This document shows positions 22,916 to 32,806 of a stretch of 64,000 bases of DNA, piece by piece (positions within the stretch are counted from its first letter, which is position 1; every line of letters starts with the position of its first letter). Position numbers and translations under genes: made by a program. The DNA comes from Saussurea involucrata. Taxonomy: Eukaryota; Streptophyta; Magnoliopsida; Asterales; Asteraceae. The stretch lies in the NCBI GenBank assembly GCA_033807775.1, contig CM066315.1:59178820-59242819 (forward strand). The letters run 5' to 3'. The notes under the pieces were generated by a model. The model did no database searches and was not told the DNA's origin. It saw only the letters and a program-made list of their open reading frames with translations.

Positions 22916-23840
22916 ATTACTGTTCATCGTCACTTTCATCTGTTAAGCTAGTCTCGATTTTTCTTAACCATTAAGCATTCTAAGTGGTTCAATAACAAAT
23001 ACAACACCTCTATTAACATTCTCATTGCTTAATTTTAAAGAAAGTTGAATAACTCACCTTAATGAAACTGAGCTCTGACCGATATCTTCACAGCTTCAAT
23101 TAAATCTTCCCAAAACAGTTCAAAACAAATAATTATGCAATTAATTAACTTCCTTACAAGAATCAGTAAAAGGATTCAAGTTTCTTACCTCAATTTCGAA
23201 TCAAAAGCTTACTTTCTTCTTCTCCTTCTCGATATCTATCTCTCTGTCTCGTTCTCTCTATATTTCTCTGTTCTAACTTATTTTTCTTTTTGTTAAACAA
23301 ATAACCAAGGAAATCAGTATTCAAATACTGATTAATCCCCATGTGACACCTCATTTTAATTTAATGAGTCATAACCCATTTTCCACTATATACCCCAAAC
23401 TTTCAAAAAAATGACACTACAAACCCTCAAACTTTAAAGAAATAACATAACACACCTCATGCATAAATAAAACTCATAATAATAACCCTTAAGTTAATAT
23501 TCTCAAAAGAAATCTTTAAACTTTCAACATTTGTATTTTAACCCTAATTGAATTATAATATTCTATATAATTCAAGGTTACTCCAAATATAATTACATTC
23601 TAAATCTTATTTAAAATAATAATAACAAAATTTAGGATGTTACACGCGTATATACTCTAATTTAAGGGTTTTGTTCGTGGCATATTTCAGAAGCTTCTTT
23701 GACAGAGGTCTGCAGTGGGAGTAGCCATCTATATGATCGGTGGGGATGTTTTTGTTCATTGGGAACTGTTTGGGAGTCGGCCCTTCCATTGGCCAGTTCT
23801 GTATCATCAACAGAGGTTCGAACAGGACTCCCAATATCCT
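22916..23840. repeat. 925-bp duplicate of 34147-35071
   Basis: Collinear and nearly identical to 34147-35071, with the same length. It comprises the 3' part of the solo LTR at 32807-34875 followed by the interrupted end of the Sirevirus late ORF. The left edge coincides with the end of a hairpin array in the source copy. The right edge joins the inverted EXORDIUM-like gene start with a CT microhomology. Confidence 0.88.
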
Positions 23841-23864
23841 GTTGGTGATGTAACATCGGCTCAT
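23640..23864 (-). CDS. Chimeric ORF: EXORDIUM-like start fused to Sirevirus late-ORF tail
   Basis: An ATG at 23864 begins the same first eight codons as the EXORDIUM-like gene (MSRCYITN), then continues in frame into the Sirevirus late ORF (RILGVLFEPLLMIQ..) for 66 residues, ending at a stop supplied by the solo LTR. Total 74 residues; an upstream in-frame ATG at 23930 would make it 96, as in the parent gene. The duplicated core promoter with its TATA element lies immediately upstream (23865-23999), so transcription is plausible. The signal-peptide hydrophobic segment of the parent is not included. Whether it is expressed or has a function cannot be told from sequence; it may simply be rearrangement debris. 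Confidence 0.5.
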   Translation of the reverse strand: MSRCYITNRILGVLFEPLLMIQNWPMEGPTPKQFPMNKNIPTDHIDGYSHCRPLSKKLLKYATNKTLKLEYIRV

Positions 23865-24271
23865 TTTTGTAGAGTGTGGTTGGTAAGGGTAGGACGAATG
23901 TATGATATATACAGCGTGATGAAAAAGCATTTGCTCCTCAATTTACATTTTACTCCCTTGGAATTTTGTGATTTTTCATTTTTATCCTTAATAAATTATG
24001 GGTGTTGCTATGTCCACCCCTGCCAAGAAGTAACTCGGACAAAAATGTTCTCCTCTCACAAACCAAAAATTTGATTTAAATTTTACCGTTTATACCCCTT
24101 AAATTATTTATTTAATTTACTTTATACCTTTTACTTTTCTAATTTTTATTTTACACATTTATCATATTAACACACATAATCGTATATTAGCTAAAATACG
24201 TTAAAAAATACGTTTTAATTTTAACAAATTACACCATTATAATCGTCTCTTCGATACGTTCGAAATGAGCT
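23841..24271 (-). repeat. Inverted duplicate of the EXORDIUM-like promoter/start and M1 tip (R2, part 1)
   Basis: Reverse complement of about 20096-20526 with only a few substitutions. It runs from codon 8 of the gene through the TATA element and past the M1 tip, then is interrupted by a copia-type element whose target duplication is GAGCT (24267-24271 and 31254-31258). Confidence 0.88.
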
Positions 24272-24792
24272 TGTTGGTCCCAAAAATGGCTCAACAAGTA
24301 TTGTAGAAGGGGGGGTTGAATACAATACTCAAAATTTTCACAATTTTAATTCTATTATTGAAAATCTTTCAACAAGAATTACACATAGAAAACTTAAGAC
24401 TGTTGCGGAAAAGAACAGATAAACTATTCTAACAATCTTACACAAAGTATACTAACAAAATAACTAAGAACACTTAGAACAAAGCTATAAAGTTTTTCAA
24501 GCAAACTGGAAATTCTTGCACTGAGAGAAATCTTCCAGTTTGCGTAGAATATTTAGGAACACACAGTAATCTTCAAGTCTCTCAAGATGTTAGTCATTTC
24601 TGCATGGAGAGGTCCTTCCTTTTATAGAGACAAGGAGTGTGCAAGCATTGAATGCTTGGGACACTTGTCATCTTCATACTTGTTGAGGATGTTGACTTCT
24701 GAAAAGTTGAGATGTCCTTGTTACCTTTTACTAGGTACTGGAAATAGGACCCATGCATGAGAAAATAACTTTATATGGTAATGGATAATAAG

Positions 24793-25962
24793 GGGAAATT
24801 GACGAAAATAGCCATGTTAGACCCAAAAATTGGAAAAATAGCCATTTCCTCTCCCGTTTTGCAAAAATAGCCATGGGTCCGCACTCGACCCGACCCGACC
24901 CGAGTGCGGACCGCACTCGAACCCAAAACGACGTCGTTTAAAGGCTTAAATGATTTTTTTAAAATCTGGATGCGGCACCGCACTTGCGGAGTGCGCACCG
25001 CACTTGAGGAGTGCGTACCGCACTTGCGGAGGAAAAACAACGTGAATTGTGATTTTAAATTGCATTTTACACTTTTAACCCCTATACTTATTTACTTATT
25101 TTACTTTATACCTTTTAGTTTCATAATTTAATTTTACATTTAACACATATAACCGTTTATTAACTAAAATACGTTTAAAAAATACGTTTTAATTTTAACA
25201 AGTTATACCATTATAATCGTCTCTTCGATATGTTCGAAATAAGCCAAATATTGAATTTTTTTGATTTATATATTTTAATATATATCATATATATTACATA
25301 AAAAATATTTTTTATATTTAAAATTCAATTTTAACGTATTTTCAATTTTGTTTTACACTCCTATCGCGGATTAACATAATAATCATATATGATGTATATT
25401 AAAATATTTTTTATTAAAACTATTTGTTAAAAATTATTTTTTAAAACTTATTTTTTATGTAGTGTATATGATATATTAAAATATATAAATCAAAAAAATT
25501 CAATATTTGGCTTATTTCGAACATATCGAATAGACGATTATAATGCTATAACTTGTTAAAATTAAAACGTATTTTTTTAACGTAATTTAGTTAATAAACG
25601 ATTATATGTGTTAAATGTAAAATTAAATTATGAAACTAAAAGGTATAAAGTAAAATAAGTAAATAAGTATAGGGGTTAAAAATGTAAAATGCAATTTAAA
25701 ATCACAATTCACGTTGTTTTTCATCCGCAAGTGCGGTACGCACTCCTCAAGTGCGGTGCGCACTCCGCAAGTGCGGTGCCGCATCCAGATTTTAAAAAAA
25801 ATCATTTAAGCCTTTAAACGACGTCGTTTTGAGTTCGAGTACGGTCCGCACTCGGGTCGGGTCGGGTCAAGTGCGGACCCATGGCTATTTTTGCAATCTG
25901 GGAGAGGGAATGGCTATTTTTCCAATTTTTGGGTCTAACATGGCTATTTTCGTCAATTTCCC
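24793..25962. mobile_element. MULE-type foldback element, 1170 bp
   Basis: Flanked by a perfect 9-bp duplication GATAATAAG (24784-24792 and 25963-25971), absent as an insert from the sister LTR at 30650. The tips GGGAAATTGACGAAAATAGCC are perfectly inverted, and inverted identity continues for over 500 bp per arm, so the element is nearly one large hairpin. It contains repeated GCACCGCACTTGMGGAGTGCG blocks. It shares arm sequence (ACTTTATACCTTTTAG.., TATAATCGTCTCTTCGATA) with M1, so both belong to one family. No coding capacity. Confidence 0.92.
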
Positions 25963-26048
25963 GATAATAAGACAAAATGTCACTTTATCCATGTAGAAAA
26001 TATCTTCTCAATTTGTCTTCTAAAGATTACACCACCGAAGGCAACCTG

Positions 26049-26226
26049 AGATATGTGACATTATCTTTGAGATATGTGACATCATCTTTGGGATATGTGA
26101 CATCATCTTTGGAGAAAGCATATTTGAAACTTCTTTGAGATCCCACCGATGATAGCCTTGTGATATGTGACACATCTTTGAGATATGTGACATCATCTTT
26201 GGGATATGTGATATCATCTTTGGAGA
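26049..26226 (-). repeat. 21-bp periodic repeats in the S1 3' LTR U3
   Basis: Units of GATATGTGACATCATCTTTG start at 26050, 26071 and 26092, and again at 26162, 26182 and 26203. Spacing is about 21 bp, two helical turns. On the minus strand the core reads TGATGTCA. The other LTR has the same array from 30736. Confidence 0.85.
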
Positions 26227-26567
26227 AAGGCATCTTTGAGACTTCTTGAGATCCCACCGAAATTGGACTTCCATTGGTGGGATTCTTTGGCCGAAACAAA
26301 GAGAGATTTCGGTGGAGATATATCCACCGATGTGTGAGAACACCATCGGTGGACAATGACTTGTATGTGTTGAGAAAAGATCTTTCACTTCCACAATGAG
26401 AGAATATTTAATCTTGACTTTGGTTGATCTTTGACTTCACCAAACATTTGCTATCTTGTACAAGTCATTACAAAGAACCACGCGTCCAAAATTTCTCTAA
26501 GTATAAAATGTTTTTCAAAGTATAAAAGGAGATCATGAGGTCATCTTCAAATCTTGATGACCCAACA

Positions 26568-26579
26568 ATCTCCCCCTAT
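26568..26579 (-). other. Polypurine tract of S1
   Basis: Minus-strand AATAGGGGGAGA directly abuts the 3' LTR. Similar GGGGGAG tracts recur upstream at about 26950, 26985, 27020, 27100 and 27118. Confidence 0.8.
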
Positions 26580-28178
26580 TTGATGATGACATCCATACTT
26601 AGAAAAAATGAGTAAGACAATGAATAATGCATGTTGACCCTTCTTTACTCTTTTGGGTTCTTTTTCACACAGTCCATTTTTTTTTGTGTGTGTGTATGTA
26701 TATATGATATTTACATATGAGAAAAATAAAAAGGTATAGCTGTACAAATAATTGAAAGGAAAAGGAAAGAAGTATAAACAATATGAACAGAATGAATATT
26801 ACTTGCATCTTTGGAGGGGCGAGTTGAAACTTGTGTCTGGCTTGAGGATTCTTCATTTTGATCAACAGCCTTAGGATGCTTCTGCCCATCTGTTGCATCT
26901 TGGCATCTTCAGCTTTTCCTGTTTAGCATCATCAACCTGTCTTTTATTTGCTCCCCCTTAGTTAGATCAGTCGGTCTTTGTGTTTCTCCCCCTCAGTTAG
27001 ATCCGCCCGGACTGATGTGCTCCCCCTTGACCGGTCCGTCGATTTCCTCATTTTTTTTTTCAAGTTGGTCGCTGGATATGAGTATTGAGGGTTTATGTTG
27101 CTCCCCCTCAGATGAATTCTCCCCCTCAGCGGCCGACGTAGGAAAAACACCAAGAGAAAATGAAATCGGCCAGAACCAAGACAATTTTTTTTTTGCACAA
27201 TACCACCGAATTTGGGGCACACCACCGAAATTTCGGTGGTATAATTTTTTTTTGTCTTCCCTACCGAAAATAAGGGCATACCCACCGATTTTTGGAAGCA
27301 TTTTTCATGAAAATCGGTGGAAAATTCGGTGTAACATCGGTAGGGTTTTTTTTTTTAAATTGTTTTAAATTTTTTTTTGTCTTCCCTACCGAAAATAAGG
27401 GCATACCCACCGAAAATTGGCTATTTTCGGTAGGAAATTCTGCAGTTTTTTTTTTTTTTTTTTTTGCTTTCCCACCGAAAATTAAGGAGAATCCACCGAA
27501 AATTGGCAATTTTCGGTAGGATTTTCGGTGGGAAAATCTGCAGTTTTTTTTTGGATATTTCTCATACCCACCGAAAATTTGTAAGAAATGGACAAAGCTT
27601 CGGTGGAATTGCTTGAAGAGAAGAGAAAAACTTCTAAGGCATCTTCAGAAAAATTTCAAAGTGAAGAAGAGATGAGATGAGAGTAGAGGAATTTCATGGG
27701 AGAGGGAAAAGTTGATGGAATTTTATGAGAAGGAGGAAGATGGTGTGGTCGGTGGATGAGGAGAAAACACATAGAAAGTTGGGTTAGGTGAGAGGAAGAG
27801 TATATGAGAAGCTAGATAAAATTGGTGGGGAGAGAATCGGTAGAGGAAATGGTAGAGGTCTACAACTTTGGTGAGATGGGGTGACATCATGAAGATGACA
27901 TCATTAAAGGAAAAAGTTGTCTATCATGCATGGGGTGACATCATTTGAAGGGGTTCTTTCCTATCTAGAAACATAAGAAAGGAGATTTGTGACAGAAGAA
28001 AAGTGTCCACCAATGAGAATTCGGTGGAAACTTAGGACACATAGTTATTGATTATTGCACATGCCAAGATGACTTATTATATTGCATGATAATCTTGAAG
28101 ATTTCTTCAAATTTCTCACTTTGATATTTTTGCACACAGATCCATCTGTCCATCTCAAAATCTGCAATCACAAAGAAT
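26580..28178 (-). other. Non-coding 3' region of S1 with CCACCGA/TCGGTGG repeats
   Basis: Between 27195 and 27605 the words CCACCGAA and TTCGGTGG alternate many times, giving multiple possible stem-loops, with T-rich tracts between. No ORF of merit. Five extra polypurine-like tracts lie at 26950-27125. Confidence 0.75.
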
Positions 28179-30094
28179 TTATTTTCTAGGTACCCATTTT
28201 ATGGTGGGTCCTTTTGGGTTAGAAGGAAGAGAATTGGAGTCACTTAGATCAATTCTTTCTTTCAGACAGTCTTTGGCAAAATGAGAAGTATCACCACAGA
28301 TATAGCATTTTCTATGAGGAAAGATCCTTTTAGAAACTTGACATTTTTCCTTACTTTTGCTCAAAGATTTTGATGAGGTAACAAGGAATTGGGGTGCAAC
28401 TCCTAAAATTCCTTTTTAAAATTTGGGAGGACAGAAATATTTTCCTTTGAATTGGACATTTTGAGGCACACAGATCTGGGAAGAAAATCGGTAGAGGAAG
28501 TCACACAGGTAGTTTTTAGAAAGATTTGAAGAATTTATTTTCAAGAAAGAATCAGCACCCAGAGACTAGCCTTTAAAAAATATTCCATATTTTAAGTCTT
28601 CAGATGTGTCGGCAGAATTCATGGACACATATCCAAAAGAATTTGAAATAGGAGGATTCATAAAAGATAGATGAAACACATAATATGTACCTGTGAAGAG
28701 TAGGAAAAGCACTTAGCTGATACAAGAGCAGTTGAGGAGTCATTCGCTTTCAGATGTGGGTTCATCTGCCAAATTTTGAGTTTTAGCAGGCAGGCCCTTT
28801 GCTTTTCTGACAAGTTTTTCATTTCTTTCCTTTTCTCTCTTGTATTTCTCCTTGTATCTTTCAGCCCTGTCAGAATCCGCAGAAGAGAAAGATTGGTTGA
28901 ACTTTTGGGAATCATATTTGGATCTTCCCGATTTTGAGGAGAATCGGCCTGAGGAAGCAGTTATGGGTCTTTCAAAATGTTTACTTTTACACTCAGAAGC
29001 AAAATGACCCTTTTTACCACAGTTAAAACATTCCTCATTAGATTTGTCCAAAGAAGAGTGTTTGGAGAGAGAGGCTTAGATTTTCTAGAAGGGTGGTAGG
29101 ATTTGGATTTAGAATACCCATCCAACATGGCCATTTCATCAGATAATTTATCAATTGAAGTTTCCTCACATTCATCCTCAGCATCACTAAGATATGCCTC
29201 CGAATGATCATTGGGATCTTCTTGACTATCATGATCAGAGTCAGATGGGTAGGTGATTCTAGGAATACACTTAGTCCTTTTGGAAGAGTCACTTAGGAGA
29301 GCTAGAGAAGAGTTCTTTATAAACCTATGCAGTTTCGTCTGCTCATAGTTGAAAAGAATTCCATAAAGAACAGTAAGAGGCATATGATCAAGATCCTTGG
29401 TTGTCTTTATACAAGTACAGATATTTTCCCAAAAATCAGGAAGACAATCCATAAATTTGCACAGGACTTCCTCATTGTCATACACTCTACCTAACAGCTT
29501 TAAGTCATTAAGAAGACTGTTAAAGCGATTATAGTAGTTGGAGAGAGATTCTCCTTTCTCATAAGAAAAGAGTTCATATTTTCTAACAAGACCAATTTTT
29601 CTGCTCTTTTTAACTTCAGTTGTACCTTCGTACAAAACACACAGAGTGGACCACATCTCTTTGGCAGTAGAGAGATTTACCAGAGAGTGGTACACTTCAT
29701 CAGGAAGAGAGAGAGCAATGATAGTTCTAACTTTAGAATCAAGAGATACAAGCCGTTTTTCCTCATCAGAGTATTTCTTAGGATTTTTAAGAATGTAACG
29801 ACCAGTAGAAGCAAATTTCTCTTCATCAGACGAATCATCAGAATCATCTTTGCCAACAACTTCCTTACCAGATTTTTTGCTTTCATAGCGAGACCAGACT
29901 CTAGGAACAAAGGGTCCCTCACTTAGAATGGTTGGATATCTACTATCCATTCCTTCCATGAAAAGCATCATCCGGCTTTTCCACAAAGAAAAGTTGTTAG
30001 GATTAAACTTGGGAGGTTTTGAAATGGAACCATTTTAAACAAAATTGTTTTGACCAGTGTTTTCAACAGTTAGGGATGAAGATGAGGCAGCCAT
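28179..30094 (-). pseudogene. gag: Gag polyprotein of S1, lightly disrupted
   Basis: Capsid/nucleocapsid precursor of a Ty1/copia element. The start ATG at 30094 is about 30 bp from the primer site. One in-frame TAA is at 30035-30037, then the frame is open as a copia gag domain (29986 to about 29080; 'FSLWKSRMMLFMEG', 'EMWSTLCVLYEG', 'LSNYYNRFNSLLNDLK', 'PLTVLYGILFNYEQ'). A frameshift near 29075 moves to the 28740-29051 frame, which carries a zinc knuckle CFNCGKKGHFASEC and a basic coiled region. After a degenerate gap, 28179-28364 carries a second knuckle-like CYICGDTSHFAKDC and ends 'IKWVPRK'. In the related element S2 the same WVPK position is followed at once by protease; here pol is absent. 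Lesions are few, suggesting a young copy. Confidence 0.82.
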
Positions 30095-30124
30095 TGCGGA
30101 TCAAGTTTATGAATTAAACTTTCC

Positions 30125-30136
30125 GCTCTGATACCA
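30125..30136 (-). other. Primer-binding site, initiator-Met tRNA (S1)
   Basis: Minus-strand TGGTATCAGAGC, two bases from the LTR end at 30139. Confidence 0.9.
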
Positions 30137-30138
30137 CT

Positions 30139-31253
30139 TGTTGGTCCCAAAAATGGCTCAACAAGTATTGTAGAAGGGGGTTGAATACAATACTCAAAAT
30201 TTTCACAATTTTAATTCTATTATTGAAAATCTTTCAACAAGAATTACACATAGAAAACTTAAGACTGTTGCGGAAAAGAACAGATAAACTATTCTAACAA
30301 TCTTACACAAAGTATACTAACAAAATAACTAAGAACACTTAGAACAAAGCTATAAAGTTTTTCAAGCAAACTGGAAATTCTTGCACTGAGAGAAATCTTC
30401 CAGTTTGCGTAGAATATTTAGGAGCACACAGTAATCTTCAAGTCTCTCAAGATGTTAGTCATTTCTGCATGAAGAGGTCCTTCCTTTTATAGAGACAAGG
30501 AGTGTGCAAGCATTGAATGCTTGGGACACTTGTCATCTTCATACTTGTTGAGGATGTTGACTTCTGAAAAGTTGAGATGTCCTTGTTACCTTTTACTAGG
30601 TACTGGAAATAGGACCCATGCATGAGAAAATAACTTTATATGGTAATGGATAATAAGACAAAATGTCACTTTATCCATGTAGAAAATATCTTCTCAATTT
30701 GTCTTCTAAAGATTACACCACCGAAGGCAACCTGAGATATGTGACATTATCTTTGAGATATGTGACATCATCTTTGGGATATGTGACATCATCTTTGGAG
30801 AAAGCATCTTTGAAACTTCTTTGAGATCCCACCGATGATAGCCTTGTGATATGTGACACATCTTTGAGATATGTGACATCATCTTTGGGATATGTGACAT
30901 CATCTTTGGAGAAAGGCATCTTTGAGACTTCTTGAGATCCCACCGAAATTGGACTTCCATTGGTGGGATTCTTTGGCCGAAACAAAGAGAGATTTCGGTG
31001 GAGATATGTCCACCGATGTGTGAGAACACCATCGGTGGACAATGACTTGTATGTGTTGAGAAAAGATCTTTCACTTCCACAATGAGAGAATCTTTAATCT
31101 TGACTTTGGTTGATCTTTGACTTCACCAAACATTTGCTATCTTGTACAAGTCATTACAAAGAACCATGCGTCCAAAATTTCTCTAAGTATAAAATGTTTT
31201 TCAAAGTATAAAAGGAGATCATGAGGTCATCTTCAAATCTTGATGACCCAACA
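30139..31253 (-). repeat. 5' LTR of S1
   Basis: 1115 bp, TG..CA ends. It carries the uninterrupted target of the MULE foldback (GATAATAAGAC near 30650) and the 21-bp periodic array at 30736-30912. Confidence 0.92.
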
Positions 31254-31258
31254 GAGCT

Positions 31259-32340
31259 CAAAATTGAATATTTTTTGATTTAATTATTTAATTATATATC
31301 ATATATACTACATAAAAATATTTTTTATATTTAAAATTTATACTCTTATAGTTAAATATTTACTTTATCTCTAACTTTTTCAATTTTCGTTTAGGTTTTC
31401 GAATTGCTTCGGGTTCAGATTAGTCGGATTTCGGGTTAGTGTCTGTTAGAAATTAGAAAACATTTCGATGGGCCTAGAAATGGCTAAATAGGTCCAGCCC
31501 AACCCGAGACATACTTGGAACCGAGACTGACCGACTCGATACGGGACCGGTTATGATGCGACGATTCGATACGGGACCGACTCGATTGAATTTATAAATA
31601 CTTTTCGTATTATAATAATACGGGTTTCGGATTGCTTCGGGTCGGAATGATCAGTTTCGGGTTAATGTCGGTCGGATTCGGGTATTATTATAATACGTAA
31701 ATTATTTATAAATTCAATCGATTTTGAGGAGGAATTCAATCAAACGAGAGACTGATGAAACCGAAAATAAGTTTAAAATTTTAAAAACATTTTGACCGAC
31801 TATAACTTTCAAATCCTTAAATCGTGGACTCTAATTAATTAATCCTTACATCTAACCACTTTATACAAAACTTTACTGTAATAGCTTTTAGGAGAGTTTT
31901 TTTTGTCTCATTTATTTTTATAAGCACTTTCAAATAAGTTAAAATGGATTAACTTATCAAAAACAACTTATTTGTGGTGGAAAAAAGTCATAAACACTTT
32001 TCTTTTTTTCAATCCAAACACTTAAAATAGCTTATTTGTGGTGAGGAAAAGCAATAAGCAAATAAGTCAAAAAAATAAGCAATCCCAAACACCCCCTAAG
32101 CAACTTACAAAATACTTGTATTTCAAACAAAAATACTATAAAACATATATTATAGCAAATAAATTTATACTAGAAGTCTACTCGCGCAATGCAGCGTGAT
32201 ATATCTCGATTTTAATGTTCTAAATTATTTTAATTGGTTTTTAGAAAACGATCAAAGTTTTTCTATAAATTTGTTTAAAGAATAACGTTTTTTAAGGAGT
32301 TCATGATTTGAGGATTTGAAAGTGATTGGAGGTAAGGATT
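31259..32340 (-). repeat. Inverted copy of foldback M1 (R2, part 2)
   Basis: Continues R2 after the S1 insertion. Reverse complement of about 18997-20090 of M1. It ends exactly where Sirevirus S2 coding DNA begins (GGTAAGGATT then TCTGCGACC), truncating S2. Confidence 0.85.
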
Positions 32341-32756
32341 TCTGCGACCTCTTCTTCTGCAGTTCCTTCTTTTGCAGTTTTCTCTTCTGCGATGGTAACC
32401 AATTTATCAAGCTTCTTTTTGGTTTTCCTCCTCTTTGGTTTTGGTGCCCCTTCCTCTGTGGTTTTCGATTTTCTTTTCTTCTTCTGTTTTGAAGAAGAGG
32501 GAGGAGCAGAGGAGCCAACTTCTGTGGCACGAGGAGGTGAAGGTTGATCTTCTGCAATGTTTGTAGAGGTGCCTTCTGCAGTTTTCCTCTTCTTTGTTTT
32601 TGGGGTAGAGGCAGAGGCTTTAATATAAGACTTCTTTCCCATGAGCTGGTCACGTTTGGCCATAAAACTAAGTTGGATTGCCAAGTGTTTTGCTAGTTTC
32701 TGATCTTTTTCTTCTGTAGAGAGGGGTTCTACAACCATTGTTCCTGGGGGGGACAC
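32341..32756 (-). pseudogene. C-terminal part of the Sirevirus S2 late ORF
   Basis: An open frame rich in Lys, Pro, Ser and Glu with two basic clusters (PKTKKRKTAEG and KPKRRKTKKK) that look like nuclear-localisation signals. It is the continuation of the ORF ending at 34881 once the solo LTR and one copy of its CGCGT duplication are discounted. The frames differ by one base, explained by the G7 run at 32746-32752. The gene is cut off at 32340 by the foldback copy. Function unknown. Confidence 0.6.
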
Positions 32757-32806
32757 CTAAACGCGGGGGTGTCACAGGGCTCGGTTTTGGAGTCCTATGA
32801 TCGCGT

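Larger units (their letters stand above)
24272..26567 (-). repeat. 3' LTR of S1, split by a MULE foldback
   Basis: After removing the 1170-bp insertion and one 9-bp duplication it is about 1117 bp and nearly identical to the right LTR. A TATA-like CTATAAAAGG on the minus strand lies near 24619-24628. Confidence 0.88.
24272..31253 (-). mobile_element. Gag-only Sirevirus-like Ty1/copia element (S1)
   Basis: The LTRs start TGTTGGTCCC and end GACCCAACA on the plus strand, flanked by the 5-bp duplication GAGCT. On the minus strand the order is 5' LTR (30139-31253), initiator-Met primer site, gag, a non-coding 3' region with several GGGGGAG tracts, PPT and 3' LTR (24272-26567). No PR, INT, RT or RH is present: gag ends at 'IKWVPRK' and non-coding sequence follows. 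The multiple polypurine tracts and double zinc-knuckle gag fit the Sirevirus lineage. Likely mobilised in trans. Confidence 0.85.
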
